This document shows, in pieces, positions 24,029 through 32,766 of a stretch of DNA of 55,159 bases. The stretch is taken from the NCBI GenBank assembly GCA_021647375.1, contig JAKIUV010000006.1, positions 1-55,159 of the forward strand, read 5' to 3'. A program made the position numbers and the translations under genes. This DNA is from Robiginitomaculum sp. GTDB taxonomy: Bacteria > Pseudomonadota > Alphaproteobacteria > Caulobacterales > Maricaulaceae. The notes beneath the pieces are model-generated. The model was not told the origin of the DNA. It ran no database searches and worked only from the letters and a program-made list of their open reading frames with translations. The stretch's first letter is position 1, and every line of letters begins with the position of its first letter.

Positions 24029-26355
24029 TTAAGATTCCTGGCCCCATAAGCATTAAGTCCGATCCGGGCATTATATTGCTGAAGCGCATTCGTGCCTTAA
24101 TGGCATCAGAAGCCGGGGTACAAACGCGACTGGATAAATTTGTCAAAATTATCGCCGCCTCCATGAAGGTCAATGTGGCGTCAATTTATTTACGTTCTGG
24201 CGACGACCTGGAATTATGCGCCACCAAGGGCTTGAAGCAAAGCGCCGTCCACGCCACGCGATTGAACTTAAATGAAGGCCTGGTCGGCAGTGTTGCCAGA
24301 CGGGCGAAATTGCTAAACTTGGCCGAGGCTTCCGAGCATCCGGATTTTGTGTTCAAAGAAGAAACAGGCGAACAGAGGTTTCATTCGTTTTTAGGGGTTC
24401 CTTTATTACGCGGCGGGCGCAATCTTGGCGTCCTTGTGGTGCAAGGCAAACGGGCGCGGGTTTATAGCGAGGCCGAAGTAGAGCATTTGTTAACCGCTGC
24501 GACTTTGCTGGCGGAAATTGCGGTCGAAGACGAACGCGCTGGCGGTGCAGAGGCTAGGCTTAAGGGCATACGCCTCACGCCTACAGGTACCGAAACTATA
24601 GTCGGCCAAGCATATGCAGCTGGCCTTGCCCAAGGTCGCGCCGTTTTACATTTACCACCCGTGGCCGCCCGGAAAAAGTTGTCGACCAACACCGCCGAAG
24701 AACAGGCTAGGTTGTCCAAAGCCATACGCAAAATGCGCCGCTCTGTTGACGCTATGGTAGACGGAGAAATGGGCGGCGAAACGAGCGGTCAAAGGGGAGA
24801 AATGAGCGCGGCCTCCCAAGAGATATTCGAAAGCTACCGCATGTTCGCCTATGACAGGCAATGGCTGAACCGTCTCCACGAAGCCGTCCACAGCGGCCTA
24901 ACCGCTGAAGCCGCCGTAGAACGTGTGCGCAATGAACACCGCGCCCGCATGCTGAAAGCACGTGACCCGTATTTACGCGCCCGGCTGCACGATCTCGAAG
25001 ACCTGGCTAACCGTATGTTGCGCTCTTTGGGCGGGGAAAACCTAGAGCCAGGCCAAAGACAATTGCCAGACAATGCGGTGATATTTGCCCGTAATCTTGG
25101 CCCGGCTGAAATACTGGATTATGATCGGGGCAAGCTTAAGGGCATAGTGCTTGAAGAGGGTTCAAGCACCGCTCACGCCACCATCATATGCCGCACATTG
25201 GGTATCCCGTTAGTGGGCATGGCCGAGCGGGTTCTGGACAGGGTTGAGGCCGACGACGAAGTCCTGGTTGACGGCGAAATAGGCGAGGTCGCTATTCGGC
25301 CAACCAGAGAGAACATTAACGAATTTATGGTGCGGGTCGGTATCCGCGCCCAGCTCAATCTGGCATTCGAAAAGCAGCGCCATTTAAGAGCCGTCACCAA
25401 AGACGGCAAGCCCGTCTCGCTTTTGCTCAATGCCGGGCTATTGGTTGATTTGCCGGGACTGGACGCGGCTGGTGCAGACGGTATCGGCCTGTTCCGCACA
25501 GAGTTCCAATTCATGGTTTCCCAGCGTATGCCGCGCCTTGATGAACAAATTGATTTGTATAAACGCGCTTTGGCCGCAGCCAAAACAGGGGGGGGCGACC
25601 GCCCGGTGACCTTTCGCACATTGGATTTGGGGGGGGATAAAATCTTGCCCTACGGCGATCCCGTACCAGAAGAAAACCCGGCCATTGGCTGGCGCGCCAT
25701 TCGTATCGGCTTGGCACGCCCGGGTATGTTGCGCTATCAATTGCGCGCCTTGATACAAGCAGGCGCAGGCCAGCATTTGCGTATTATGTTTCCCATGGTG
25801 GCCGTTGTTTCCGAATTTCAGACGGCGCGGGCATTACTGGATAAAGAGCTAACCCGGCACAAAAAACTGGGCGGCACACCGCCGGACAAGCTGGAGGTCG
25901 GCGTCATGCTCGAAACCCCGGCCCTAGCTTGGCAGATAGACGCTATTTGCAAATACGCAGATTTCGTCTCGGTCGGCGCTAACGATTTGATGCAGTTCTT
26001 CTTCGCCGCCGACCGCGATAACCCGCGCGTCGCCAATCTTTATGACGGCCTACACCCCGCCGCCCTGTCCCTGCTCTCCCATATCGCGGACAGGTGCAAA
26101 GCCAATAAAACCGAGGTCACAGTCTGTGGCGAACTAGCCGGAAAACCCCTAGAAGCCATATGCCTTACAGCACTAGGCTTCCAAAACCTCTCCATGCCAG
26201 TAACAGGCATAGGCCCAGTAAAAAGCGCGATATTGGCGTTAGATGCGGGGAAGTTGGCCGCCGTATTAAAGCCAAAAATAACCGCCGCCTCAGATGCAGA
26301 TAGCCTGCGCCAAGTCGTCAGGGCTTTTTGCGAGGAGGAGGGGGTTCCGGTTTAG
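24025..26355 (+). CDS. ptsP: PEP-protein phosphotransferase PtsP (EI-Ntr)
   Basis: 776 residues. An N-terminal GAF domain (about 20-165) senses nitrogen metabolites (glutamine in relatives). It is followed by the enzyme-I region with the phosphohistidine segment VLEEGSSTAHATIICRTLGIPLVGM, the PEP-binding barrel GADGIGLFRTEFQF, TFRTLDLGGDK and MLETPAL, and the catalytic cysteine block EVTVCGELAGKP. It starts the Ntr phosphorelay to NPr and EIIA-Ntr. The start is TTG 24025 overlapping the lysC stop; no ATG is nearby. Confidence 0.96.
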   Translation: MIKIPGPISIKSDPGIILLKRIRALMASEAGVQTRLDKFVKIIAASMKVNVASIYLRSGDDLELCATKGLKQSAVHATRLNLNEGLVGSVARRAKLLNLAEASEHPDFVFKEETGEQRFHSFLGVPLLRGGRNLGVLVVQGKRARVYSEAEVEHLLTAATLLAEIAVEDERAGGAEARLKGIRLTPTGTETIVGQAYAAGLAQGRAVLHLPPVAARKKLSTNTAEEQARLSKAIRKMRRSVDAMVDGEMGGETSGQRGEMSAASQEIFESYRMFAYDRQWLNRLHEAVHSGLTAEAAVERVRNEHRARMLKARDPYLRARLHDLEDLANRMLRSLGGENLEPGQRQLPDNAVIFARNLGPAEILDYDRGKLKGIVLEEGSSTAHATIICRTLGIPLVGMAERVLDRVEADDEVLVDGEIGEVAIRPTRENINEFMVRVGIRAQLNLAFEKQRHLRAVTKDGKPVSLLLNAGLLVDLPGLDAAGADGIGLFRTEFQFMVSQRMPRLDEQIDLYKRALAAAKTGGGDRPVTFRTLDLGGDKILPYGDPVPEENPAIGWRAIRIGLARPGMLRYQLRALIQAGAGQHLRIMFPMVAVVSEFQTARALLDKELTRHKKLGGTPPDKLEVGVMLETPALAWQIDAICKYADFVSVGANDLMQFFFAADRDNPRVANLYDGLHPAALSLLSHIADRCKANKTEVTVCGELAGKPLEAICLTALGFQNLSMPVTGIGPVKSAILALDAGKLAAVLKPKITAASDADSLRQVVRAFCEEEGVPV

Positions 26356-26439
26356 GGGAGTAAGTTGTATTTTGTTTTTTACGCTCAAAAAAAGGGTGTG
26401 AGTTTGTGTTCGTCTTGATTGGCAGTCGCACTATAAAGG

Positions 26440-26668
26440 CGCAAGAGCGCCGCCCCCATCCCCCCTGCGGGGCACTCATTCGCGCCACGGGACATTTGCC
26501 CCGCTCTGGCTCAAACCCATGGAGGGGGAAGAAAGAAGAGGCTAAACCCGTCATTTGCTGTCACCTAGAATTTCCGAGCACAGCGAGGCAAGGCCAAGTG
26601 GCCGTCGCGCACTTTTGCGTGCGCCCGCGTAGCGTTCGCGCCGCAGGCGCGTTAGCGTGAGCGCCATA
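26440..26668. repeat. Composite A-B repeat between ptsP and ybaB
   Basis: A family A segment (GCGCAAGAGCGCCGCCCCCATCC from about 26440, ending GGAGGGGGAAGAAAGAAGAGG near 26540) joins through a linker to a family B segment. The B part has CCGAGCACAGCGAGGCAAGG, GGCCAAGTGGCC and CGTCGCGC...GCGCG stems, then GCGTTAGCGTGAGCGC at about 26575-26668. The linker matches that at 30890-30915 in inverse order, so A-B behaves as one unit. No gene is seen in 26356-26687. Confidence 0.7.
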
Positions 26669-26687
26669 AATGGGGGAAGAAATTACA

Positions 26688-27011
26688 TTAAAACGGCAGT
26701 TTCATGCCTTCCGGTAGCTGCATATCGCCCATGGCGTCTTGCATGGTCTGGGCTTGTTTTTGGTCTATTTTTATTTTGGCGTCGTGATAGGCGGCTATGA
26801 TTAGGTCTTCCAGGATTTCGGCTTCGTCTGCGACGATCATGGACTTGTCTATGTTGATGGATTGCATATGGCCTTCACCGGACAATGTGATGCGCACCAT
26901 GCCGCCGCCGCTGATGCCTTCGGCGCGCAAATCGGCGACTTTGCCTTTGGCGATTTCCATTTTCTCTTGCATTTCTTTTGCCTGTTTCATCAGGCCCATT
27001 ATATCTTTCAT
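26688..27011 (-). CDS. YbaB/EbfC-family nucleoid-associated protein
   Basis: 107 residues: coiled N-terminal helix LMKQAKEMQEKMEIAKGKVADL, central sheet GGGMVRITLSGEGHMQSINIDKSM, C-terminal helix EDLIIAAYHDAKIK. A DNA-binding dimer of poorly known role. Overlaps dnaX by 4 bases, the usual dnaX-ybaB pairing; recR, often next, is absent and repeats follow instead. Confidence 0.93.
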   Translation of the reverse strand: MKDIMGLMKQAKEMQEKMEIAKGKVADLRAEGISGGGMVRITLSGEGHMQSINIDKSMIVADEAEILEDLIIAAYHDAKIKIDQKQAQTMQDAMGDMQLPEGMKLPF

Positions 27012-28768
27012 GGTGTTTCCTCTGGTTTAGCGAAATCTGCTGCTATGACATTAGATATGGCGGCGCGGGCGCGAAATTCAATCTCTACGCCGGGAAATAA
27101 TGCACGGGCGGCCTTGGCGAGCGGGTGGTTTTCTTCCGCGTCTTTCTGGGCGGCTTGGGCGGCGCGGCGGCGCTCCAACAGGCTTGGCTCGCCTTGGGTT
27201 TTAGTATCGACCTCTATATGCCAAGGTCGCGCGGTGGCATCGGTGACCCAAGCGCGTAATTGATACTCTAGGTCTTTTGGAAAGTTCGGCGCAAAGGAAA
27301 ACACAAATGTGCCCGGCTCGAACCTTATGGGGCGGATAAACTTTTCAATATCGTAGCGCAAACCTGTTTTATTTTTTGGGACACCCGCCACTAAATCTTC
27401 AAACCTATTAAACTCAAGTTTTGATGCCAGGCTTTGGGCGGCTTGCGGCGCAGATTTGGTTTCCAATTGCGGGGCAGTATTGCCGTGAGCCGTGGGCGCG
27501 GCACTTGATATTTCTGTGCCTGAAATTTCCGCACTTGAACCACCTGAGCTTGGCACATTGCCAGCAGATGCTTTTGGAGGCGTTTTTACATCCTTAAGCC
27601 CCGCCAATAATTGTGCCGCCAATTCTGGCGGCGGTAAATCTCCGGCCACGGCGAGACGCAAGAGCGCCATTTCGGCGGCAGCGAGCGGGTCGGGCGCGGT
27701 GCGCACATCCCCGTGAGCGGCCAGCAACATTTGCCAGGCTCGCGTAATTTGCCCCATGGTCAAGCCGCCCGCAAGATCGTGCAGACGTGTGACCTGATCC
27801 GGTGCCATATCAAATTCTGCCTCCGCGCCCAGCGCCTTGGCGCGGGAGACTTCGTGGCAAATATCCAGAAGATCCCGAACAATGACCGCCGGATCTGCGC
27901 CGTCCGTATATTGCGAACGCACTTCGGTCAGCGCCCCCTTGGCATCACCGTTCACGGCAGATGCGAATAACCCCAACACCCGTGTCCGGTCTGCCAGGCC
28001 GAGCATGATACGAATGTCTTCGGCGCTCACTTCTTTGTCGCCCTCGGCTTGGACAATGGCTTGGTCCAGTAAGGAAAGCCCGTCGCGCACTGACCCTTCC
28101 GCAGCGCGGGCGATAAGCATCAAGCCGTCCTCGGCGATATTGGCTTTTTCCTGGGCGCAGATATTGGCCAAATGTTTGCACAGCTCGTCCGCTTCCACAC
28201 GGCGCAAATCAAACCGTTGGCAACGGGATAAAACCGTGATCGGGATTTTGCGGATTTCCGTTGTGGCAAAAATAAATTTCGCGTGGGCAGGCGGTTCTTC
28301 CAGCGTTTTCAAAAGCGCATTAAACGCTTGCTGGGACAGCATATGCACTTCGTCGATAATATAGACTTTGTAACGCGCCTCTACGGGGCCGTAGCGCACA
28401 CTGTCCAATATTTCACGAATATCTCCAACACCCGTGCGCGACGCCGCATCCATTTCCATCACGTCCAAATGGGACGAACGGTTAATGGCATCACAGTGAA
28501 CACCCGGTGGCTCTAATTGAACGCTCGGCCCGTTGTGATCATCGCTCTCATAATTGAGCGCCCGCGCCAAGAGCCGCGCCGTTGTCGTCTTGCCAATACC
28601 GCGTACCCCGGTCAACATAAAGGCATGGGCAACCCGCCCGGTCTTAAACGCATTGGTCAAAGTCTTAACCAAAGGCTCTTGCCCGATCATGTCTTCAAAA
28701 TTCATGGGCCGATATTTCCGCGCCAGAACCTGATAATTCTTAGATGTGATTTTTGTGGTCATGGGCAT
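27008..28768 (-). CDS. dnaX: DNA polymerase III subunit gamma/tau DnaX
   Basis: 586 residues, the clamp-loader ATPase. YRPMNFEDMIGQEPLVKTL, Walker A GVRGIGKTTTARLLARALN, Walker B YIIDEVHMLSQQAFNALLKTLEEPP and sensor FATTEIRKIPITVLSRCQRFDLRR are all present, followed by the tau-specific region. Of the four zinc cysteines known in the E. coli protein only one (GVHCDAI) is in place. The start is ATG 28768. Paired with ybaB and with the SRP RNA upstream. Confidence 0.97.
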   Translation of the reverse strand: MPMTTKITSKNYQVLARKYRPMNFEDMIGQEPLVKTLTNAFKTGRVAHAFMLTGVRGIGKTTTARLLARALNYESDDHNGPSVQLEPPGVHCDAINRSSHLDVMEMDAASRTGVGDIREILDSVRYGPVEARYKVYIIDEVHMLSQQAFNALLKTLEEPPAHAKFIFATTEIRKIPITVLSRCQRFDLRRVEADELCKHLANICAQEKANIAEDGLMLIARAAEGSVRDGLSLLDQAIVQAEGDKEVSAEDIRIMLGLADRTRVLGLFASAVNGDAKGALTEVRSQYTDGADPAVIVRDLLDICHEVSRAKALGAEAEFDMAPDQVTRLHDLAGGLTMGQITRAWQMLLAAHGDVRTAPDPLAAAEMALLRLAVAGDLPPPELAAQLLAGLKDVKTPPKASAGNVPSSGGSSAEISGTEISSAAPTAHGNTAPQLETKSAPQAAQSLASKLEFNRFEDLVAGVPKNKTGLRYDIEKFIRPIRFEPGTFVFSFAPNFPKDLEYQLRAWVTDATARPWHIEVDTKTQGEPSLLERRRAAQAAQKDAEENHPLAKAARALFPGVEIEFRARAAISNVIAADFAKPEETP

Positions 28769-28865
28769 GTCTTAGCCTGCGTAGAGAGACGTTACAAGGA
28801 GATTGCGGTTTACCCCATGAGATCCCGCCCTGCGGCGGGATGATGGTTTTTTATTATTTATTTAG

Positions 28866-28966
28866 GATCGTACCGAGCAAAGCGAGGCAAGGGCGACCGC
28901 CCGTCGGCGCCCATGCGCCGCGCCCGCGCAGGCTCGCGCTCTTGCGCGTCGCCGTGAGCGATATAA
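28866..28966. repeat. Family B repeat 3' of the SRP RNA
   Basis: CCGAGCAAAGCGAGGCAAGGGCGACCG... to GCCGTGAGCGATATA. Compared with the other B copies the first hairpin changes from GGCC-AAGT-GGCC to GGGC-GACC-GCCC, keeping the pairing. It lies between the dnaX start and the SRP RNA 3' end. Confidence 0.7.
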
Positions 28967-28970
28967 AAGT

Positions 28971-29068
28971 TGGAAGGCTGAACAATGACCCGAACAAAAC
29001 TCGTTACGGCTGCTTCGTTCCCGACCTGACCGGGTTGGCGAGACGTCCGTCCAAAGCCAACCTTCCGA
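28971..29068 (-). ncRNA. ffs: Signal recognition particle RNA (4.5S, small bacterial type)
   Basis: Read on the minus strand the segment contains the conserved SRP core GGTCAGG...GGAA...GAAGCAGCC (29005-29031), with the GGAA tetraloop replaced by a GGGAACGA-type loop. The ends pair GGAAGG (29066-29061) with CCTTCC (28977-28972), giving a hairpin of about 95-100 nt. It scaffolds Ffh for co-translational membrane targeting. Its place beside dnaX is the common one. A TTGATA box near 29095 and CATATA near 29075 could be its promoter. Confidence 0.9.
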
Positions 29069-29112
29069 GGGCTATATGGCGGCACACACATAAAATATCA
29101 AGAGAGAAAACG

Positions 29113-29136
29113 AAAAACCCCCCGCTGTCACCGAGG
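29113..29136 (-). terminator. Terminator of the outer-membrane protein gene
   Basis: On the minus strand CCTCG-GTGACAG-CGGGG is followed by GG and five T. It lies about 35 bases past the stop of the beta-barrel gene and ahead of the SRP RNA promoter. Confidence 0.6.
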
Positions 29137-29169
29137 ATTTAATGTAAGTATAGCTAAGTCATTAAAGCC

Positions 29170-29673
29170 CTAGAACTTGCGAACATAGGAAACCCCGAAC
29201 GCGTCGAGACTGCCGCCGTCACCATCATAACTTGTGTATTCAGCGCGTATGCCGTTATTGTCATCAAGCATATACTCAATGCCGCCGCCAAATGCGATCC
29301 CGTCAGCATGGTCAATAGCATTGAAGTTTCCAGCCTTTGCTTCAACTTCTGAATAGTGGTAACCTACACGGCCAAAAATGTTAAAGTTTTCACCTAGGGG
29401 TACACGGCCTACACCAAATGCGCCCACAGAGAAATTTACACCCGTTTTGACATCCACACCTAAAAGGGTATCGGATTTATCGGCAATGCCCAAACCTGCT
29501 TCGGCTTCAACGCCGAAATTTTCTGCGAAATTATATCCGCCGCGACCAAATAAAACAAATCCACCCTCGTCAACATAAGCGCCGCCAAGGTTGATATAAG
29601 TGCCTTCGCCTGCAAATGCTGGTGTTGCAGTAAAGCAGAGTGCTGCAGTTGAAAGTATAAGTAATTTTTTCAT
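29170..29673 (-). CDS. Outer-membrane beta-barrel protein (OmpA/porin-like small barrel)
   Basis: 167 residues from ATG 29673, preceded by AAGGA. Signal peptide MKKLLILSTAALCFTATPAFA, then eight alternating strands with aromatic girdle (GTYINLGGAYVDEGGFVLFGRGGYNFAENFGVEAEAG and so on), ending in the outer-membrane signal VSYVRKF with terminal Phe. Resembles small eight-strand OmpW/OmpX/OprF-N-like barrels. A 13-codon longer frame is open upstream, but the signal peptide fixes the start. Specific function unknown. Confidence 0.9.
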   Translation of the reverse strand: MKKLLILSTAALCFTATPAFAGEGTYINLGGAYVDEGGFVLFGRGGYNFAENFGVEAEAGLGIADKSDTLLGVDVKTGVNFSVGAFGVGRVPLGENFNIFGRVGYHYSEVEAKAGNFNAIDHADGIAFGGGIEYMLDDNNGIRAEYTSYDGDGGSLDAFGVSYVRKF

Positions 29674-29899
29674 GATATTATCCTTACATAGATTAAGTTC
29701 ATAGCCCACCACATGATAGGTACCTTCTAAGGCTAACAGTAGTTATGAACTTTGCTATTTAAATCACCCGTTTGCTTACAGGTTTTGATGCGATTTTCGC
29801 CGCTTGTGGAAAAATCGCAACAACAACCTCGGCTTTTTCCTTGTAATGGCTCTAGTCACTGCCTATTTGGGTTTTTGAAGTCACCGCAAAAGGACAATT

Positions 29900-30808
29900 A
29901 TGACCTCTAAACCCTCCATAGCCTTTACGGGCGCTCCGCTCGACTTGGCTGAAAACCGGCGCTCTGGCCAAGATTTATCAGGCTTCTTAAAGGCGGAAAA
30001 AGCCCGCGCGCTCGTCATGTATCACGGACGATTTCTTGTGAAAAACGGTGACCTTGTACGGGTGCATCCGTCGCAAATAAAGGGCACGCATCTCTACGAC
30101 CCTGGTCCGTTATTTTTGGGGCTTGACGGTGAGATTCCGATATTTGCTTTTTCCTTTGCCAAAGAAAACGAGGCGGCTGGCCTGGTCAAAGGCGCTGCGC
30201 TGGATCATCTCCGCAACTTGTCTTTCCTTATGGACGGTCGGCAATTGTCGCTTGCCGGGCGAGCAAAATCATTGTTTGACTGGCACCGCTCCCACAGGTT
30301 TTGCTCGAATTGCGGTGCCGAGTCTAAACCGCAAGCGGGCGGCGTTATCCGCCAATGTTCCACTTGCGAAACCGACCATTTTCCGCGCGTTAATCCGGTG
30401 GTTATCATGCTGGTCTTGGACGGGGATAAGTGCTTGCTCGGGCGCGGCCCTGATTGGCCAGAGGCCGCATATTCGGCGCTGGCGGGTTTTGTCTCTCCGG
30501 GCGAAAGCTTGTCCGAAGCCTGTATTCGCGAGATTAAGGAAGAGGTGGGTATTGACGTGGAGAACCCGCAATACAAATTTTCCCAGCCTTGGCCTTATCC
30601 GGGGCAACTAATGATGGGTATGTTCTGCACGGCTAAAAACACAAAAATTACCCTAGACACCAAAGAACTCGCAGACGCAAAATGGTTCACCAAAGACGAA
30701 GTCAGAAGCGTTTTCGAAGGCACAAACGCCCAAAAAGGCACACCCTTTATCAATCCACCAGACTTCACAATCGCCCATCATCTGATTAAGGCTTGGCTGG
30801 CAGATTAA
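29900..30808 (+). CDS. nudC: NADH pyrophosphatase / deNADding Nudix hydrolase NudC
   Basis: 302 residues. Zinc ribbon Cys-x2-Cys...Cys-x2-Cys (FCSNCGAES, RQCSTCETDHFPR) is followed by the Nudix box GFVSPGESLSEACIREIKEEVGI and the NudC-specific SQPWPYPGQLMMGMF. It hydrolyses NAD(H) and can remove NAD caps from RNA in relatives. An RBS AAAGGA precedes the ATG. Family B repeat begins right after its stop. Confidence 0.95.
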   Translation: MTSKPSIAFTGAPLDLAENRRSGQDLSGFLKAEKARALVMYHGRFLVKNGDLVRVHPSQIKGTHLYDPGPLFLGLDGEIPIFAFSFAKENEAAGLVKGAALDHLRNLSFLMDGRQLSLAGRAKSLFDWHRSHRFCSNCGAESKPQAGGVIRQCSTCETDHFPRVNPVVIMLVLDGDKCLLGRGPDWPEAAYSALAGFVSPGESLSEACIREIKEEVGIDVENPQYKFSQPWPYPGQLMMGMFCTAKNTKITLDTKELADAKWFTKDEVRSVFEGTNAQKGTPFINPPDFTIAHHLIKAWLAD

Positions 30809-31065
30809 CCTTATATAGCGCTCACGCTAACGCGCGCAAATATGCGCGACGGCCACTTGGCCTTGCCTCGCTGCGCTCGGAAGTTCTGGCAGACTACAAA
30901 TTGGGGGTTTGACCTCTTCTTTCTTCCCCCATTTATGGGGGAAGTACCCCGCAGGGGGATGGGGGGACACACTATAGTCTTGCGTCATACGCGCGTTGCT
31001 CCCCCCGTCGAGCGCTAAGAGGCGCCCACTTCCCCCGCTTGCGGGGGAAGAAAAATTCAGGATTC
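30809..31065. repeat. Composite B-A repeat behind nudC
   Basis: Family B (TATAGCGCTCACGCTAACGCGCG to GCCTCGCTGCGCTCGG, about 30814-30880) is joined by a linker to family A. The A part has CTTCCCCCAT-TT-ATGGGGGAAGTACCCC near 30925-30950 and an inverted arm CACTTCCCCCGCTTGCGGGGGAAG near 31028-31050. Same order as 26440-26668 in the opposite orientation. The nudC end CTGGCAGATTA recurs as CTGGCAGACTA just after the B part. Confidence 0.7.
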
Positions 31066-31068
31066 TGA

Positions 31069-31296
31069 CGCACCAACCACAGAGACACCCCGCCGCCCGA
31101 GGCGCGCTTTCATCCTGATGAATTAAGCCCCGAAGCTGCCACGGGCAGACCAGACGAAACTGTGCCAGACAAAACCCTGGCCGCACCACCAAAAAAGCTG
31201 GCCGCGACCAAAACGGCTAAGCCGGAACCGCCGCCAAAAACGGAGGTGGCCGAAAAACAAAAAAATCCAGACCCCACAAAAGCCAAACCACCCTAA
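31069..31296 (+). pseudogene. Possible 3' remnant of a lost gene
   Basis: A 75-codon frame without a start codon runs from the end of the repeat to TAA at 31294-31296. It encodes a proline/lysine/glutamate-rich tail (SPEAATGRPDETVPDKTLAA ... KPEPPPKTEVAEKQ). The composition looks like the disordered C-terminus of an envelope protein, and a stop lies directly upstream, next to the repeat. It may be what is left of a gene truncated by repeat insertion, or chance. Nothing is seen in 31297-31468. Confidence 0.25.
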
Positions 31297-31468
31297 ACAT
31301 CTCCCCAAGAACTTTCATCCAAGGGACTCGCCAAAACAAACCCGCGCTCCTCAAAGCCTACACCCCTGCCCGAAACGCGAAATCGGTAAATTGGGAGAGG
31401 AAACCAGCCCGTTTAAAAATAAAATGCTGTAAAATAATTCAATGCCGTTCCGCCGGGTTTTGTCCCGC

Positions 31469-31933
31469 TTAGTCTTCCAATATTGCCGGCCAATTTGCGT
31501 TGCCTTTGGCGATAAAACCGTCTATGTCTTTGAGCCATCTATCTTTAATTTTTTTATTGAAATTCAGGTACAGCACACCGTCCTTTATGGTCCAGTGTTT
31601 TGGCTTCCCTTTGGCCAGCTTGTTCTTGGCCACCGCCCATGCGCAATACCCGCCATAGGCGGGCGCGTATTTTTCTGGATTTGCAATGAATGCATCTAGA
31701 TTATCCTGCGAGGCAAATAGCCAATTGGCACCATGCCATGCGGCGGCCAGTTTGGGCTTGCCTTCTATGGGATTGCCTTGATGAAAGCTAACCACATCAT
31801 AGCCGCCGACCGCCAAATTATTGCGCCAGCTTGTATATATTTCGTCTGATTTGGCGTGCGCCGTTTGGGGCAGTCCTATTGTACCAAGACACACTATAAA
31901 TGCTGTAAAAAATAATTTAATTAAGTTGGTCAT
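31469..31933 (-). CDS. Exported YHS-domain protein
   Basis: 154 residues. Signal peptide (MTNLIKLFFTAFIVCLGTIGLPQTAHA), then a YHS-type fold: YTSWRNNLAVGGYDVVSFHQGNPIEGK ... WHGANWLFASQDNLDAFIANPEKYAPAYGGYCAWAVAKNK. Such proteins are proposed to handle metals such as copper in the periplasm. Overlaps the pheA stop by 4 bases. Confidence 0.88.
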   Translation of the reverse strand: MTNLIKLFFTAFIVCLGTIGLPQTAHAKSDEIYTSWRNNLAVGGYDVVSFHQGNPIEGKPKLAAAWHGANWLFASQDNLDAFIANPEKYAPAYGGYCAWAVAKNKLAKGKPKHWTIKDGVLYLNFNKKIKDRWLKDIDGFIAKGNANWPAILED

Positions 31934-32766
31934 ATTTCGCGCGAACTATCAGCTATATAAGTGCCGAGCATATACACATAATCGGTGAAGAACTGCAATT
32001 CCTCCAAAGCATGTATCATGCCGGGGTCGTCCGGGTGAGCTTCTACGTCGGCGTAGAACTGGGTCGCCGTGAACGAACCTTCCAGCATATAGCTTTCCAG
32101 CTTGGTCATGTTGATGCCGTTAGTGGCGAACCCGCCCATGGCCTTATACAGGGCAGCCGGGATATTGCGCACTTTGAACACAAAGCTGGTCACGACTTTG
32201 TCCCCATTCCTTGGCGGGATTTGCGCTGATTTCGACAGGGTTAAAAACCGGGTCGTATTGTGGGGCGCGTCTTCGATATTGGCGTCCAATATATCCAGCC
32301 CGTAAATTTTGGCTGCGAGGCTAGACGCAATGGCCGCAATCGTGGTATCGCCACTGCCCGCCACGCGCTTGGCCGCCCCCGCCGTATCCAGATCGCCCCT
32401 GGCCATAATACCCCAATCTTTCAGTCGGTGGCGCACTTGTGATAAAGCCATGGGGTGTGAGTAGGCGGTTTTTATTTGTGCGCGTTTTACGCCCGGAAGT
32501 GCCAGCAAATTGTGATGCACGGGCAGATAATGTTCGGCGGTAATGTGAAGGCCGCCCTCGGGCAAGAGATGATAAATATCCGATACCCGTCCGGCCAAAG
32601 AGTTCTCCACGGGTATCATGGCCATGTCAGCATGGCCACCGCGCACCAATTCAAACGCATGGGCAAAACTGCGGCACGACACGGCTTCCATGTCCGGGTA
32701 ATAAGTCGAGCAGGCAAGATGGGAATAGGCACCCTCTTCCCCTTGATAAACTATGATTTTTCTCAT
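31930..32766 (-). CDS. pheA: Prephenate dehydratase PheA
   Basis: 278 residues. Monofunctional enzyme of phenylalanine synthesis: YQGEEGAYSHLACSTYYPD, MAMIPVENSLAGRVSDIYHLL, DTAGAAKRVAGSGDTTIAAIAS and NTTRFLTLSK of the catalytic lobe, then an ACT domain (GINMTKLESYMLEGSFTATQFYADVEAHPDD) for feedback control. Overlaps kdsB by 4 bases; kdsB-pheA is a conserved alphaproteobacterial pair. Confidence 0.96.
   Translation of the reverse strand: MRKIIVYQGEEGAYSHLACSTYYPDMEAVSCRSFAHAFELVRGGHADMAMIPVENSLAGRVSDIYHLLPEGGLHITAEHYLPVHHNLLALPGVKRAQIKTAYSHPMALSQVRHRLKDWGIMARGDLDTAGAAKRVAGSGDTTIAAIASSLAAKIYGLDILDANIEDAPHNTTRFLTLSKSAQIPPRNGDKVVTSFVFKVRNIPAALYKAMGGFATNGINMTKLESYMLEGSFTATQFYADVEAHPDDPGMIHALEELQFFTDYVYMLGTYIADSSREI

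Noticed and set aside
30797..30896. Firm target-site duplication around the B repeat after nudC
   Set aside because: The right copy (CTGGCAGACTA) partly belongs to the conserved linker and element end, so the match may be partly accidental.
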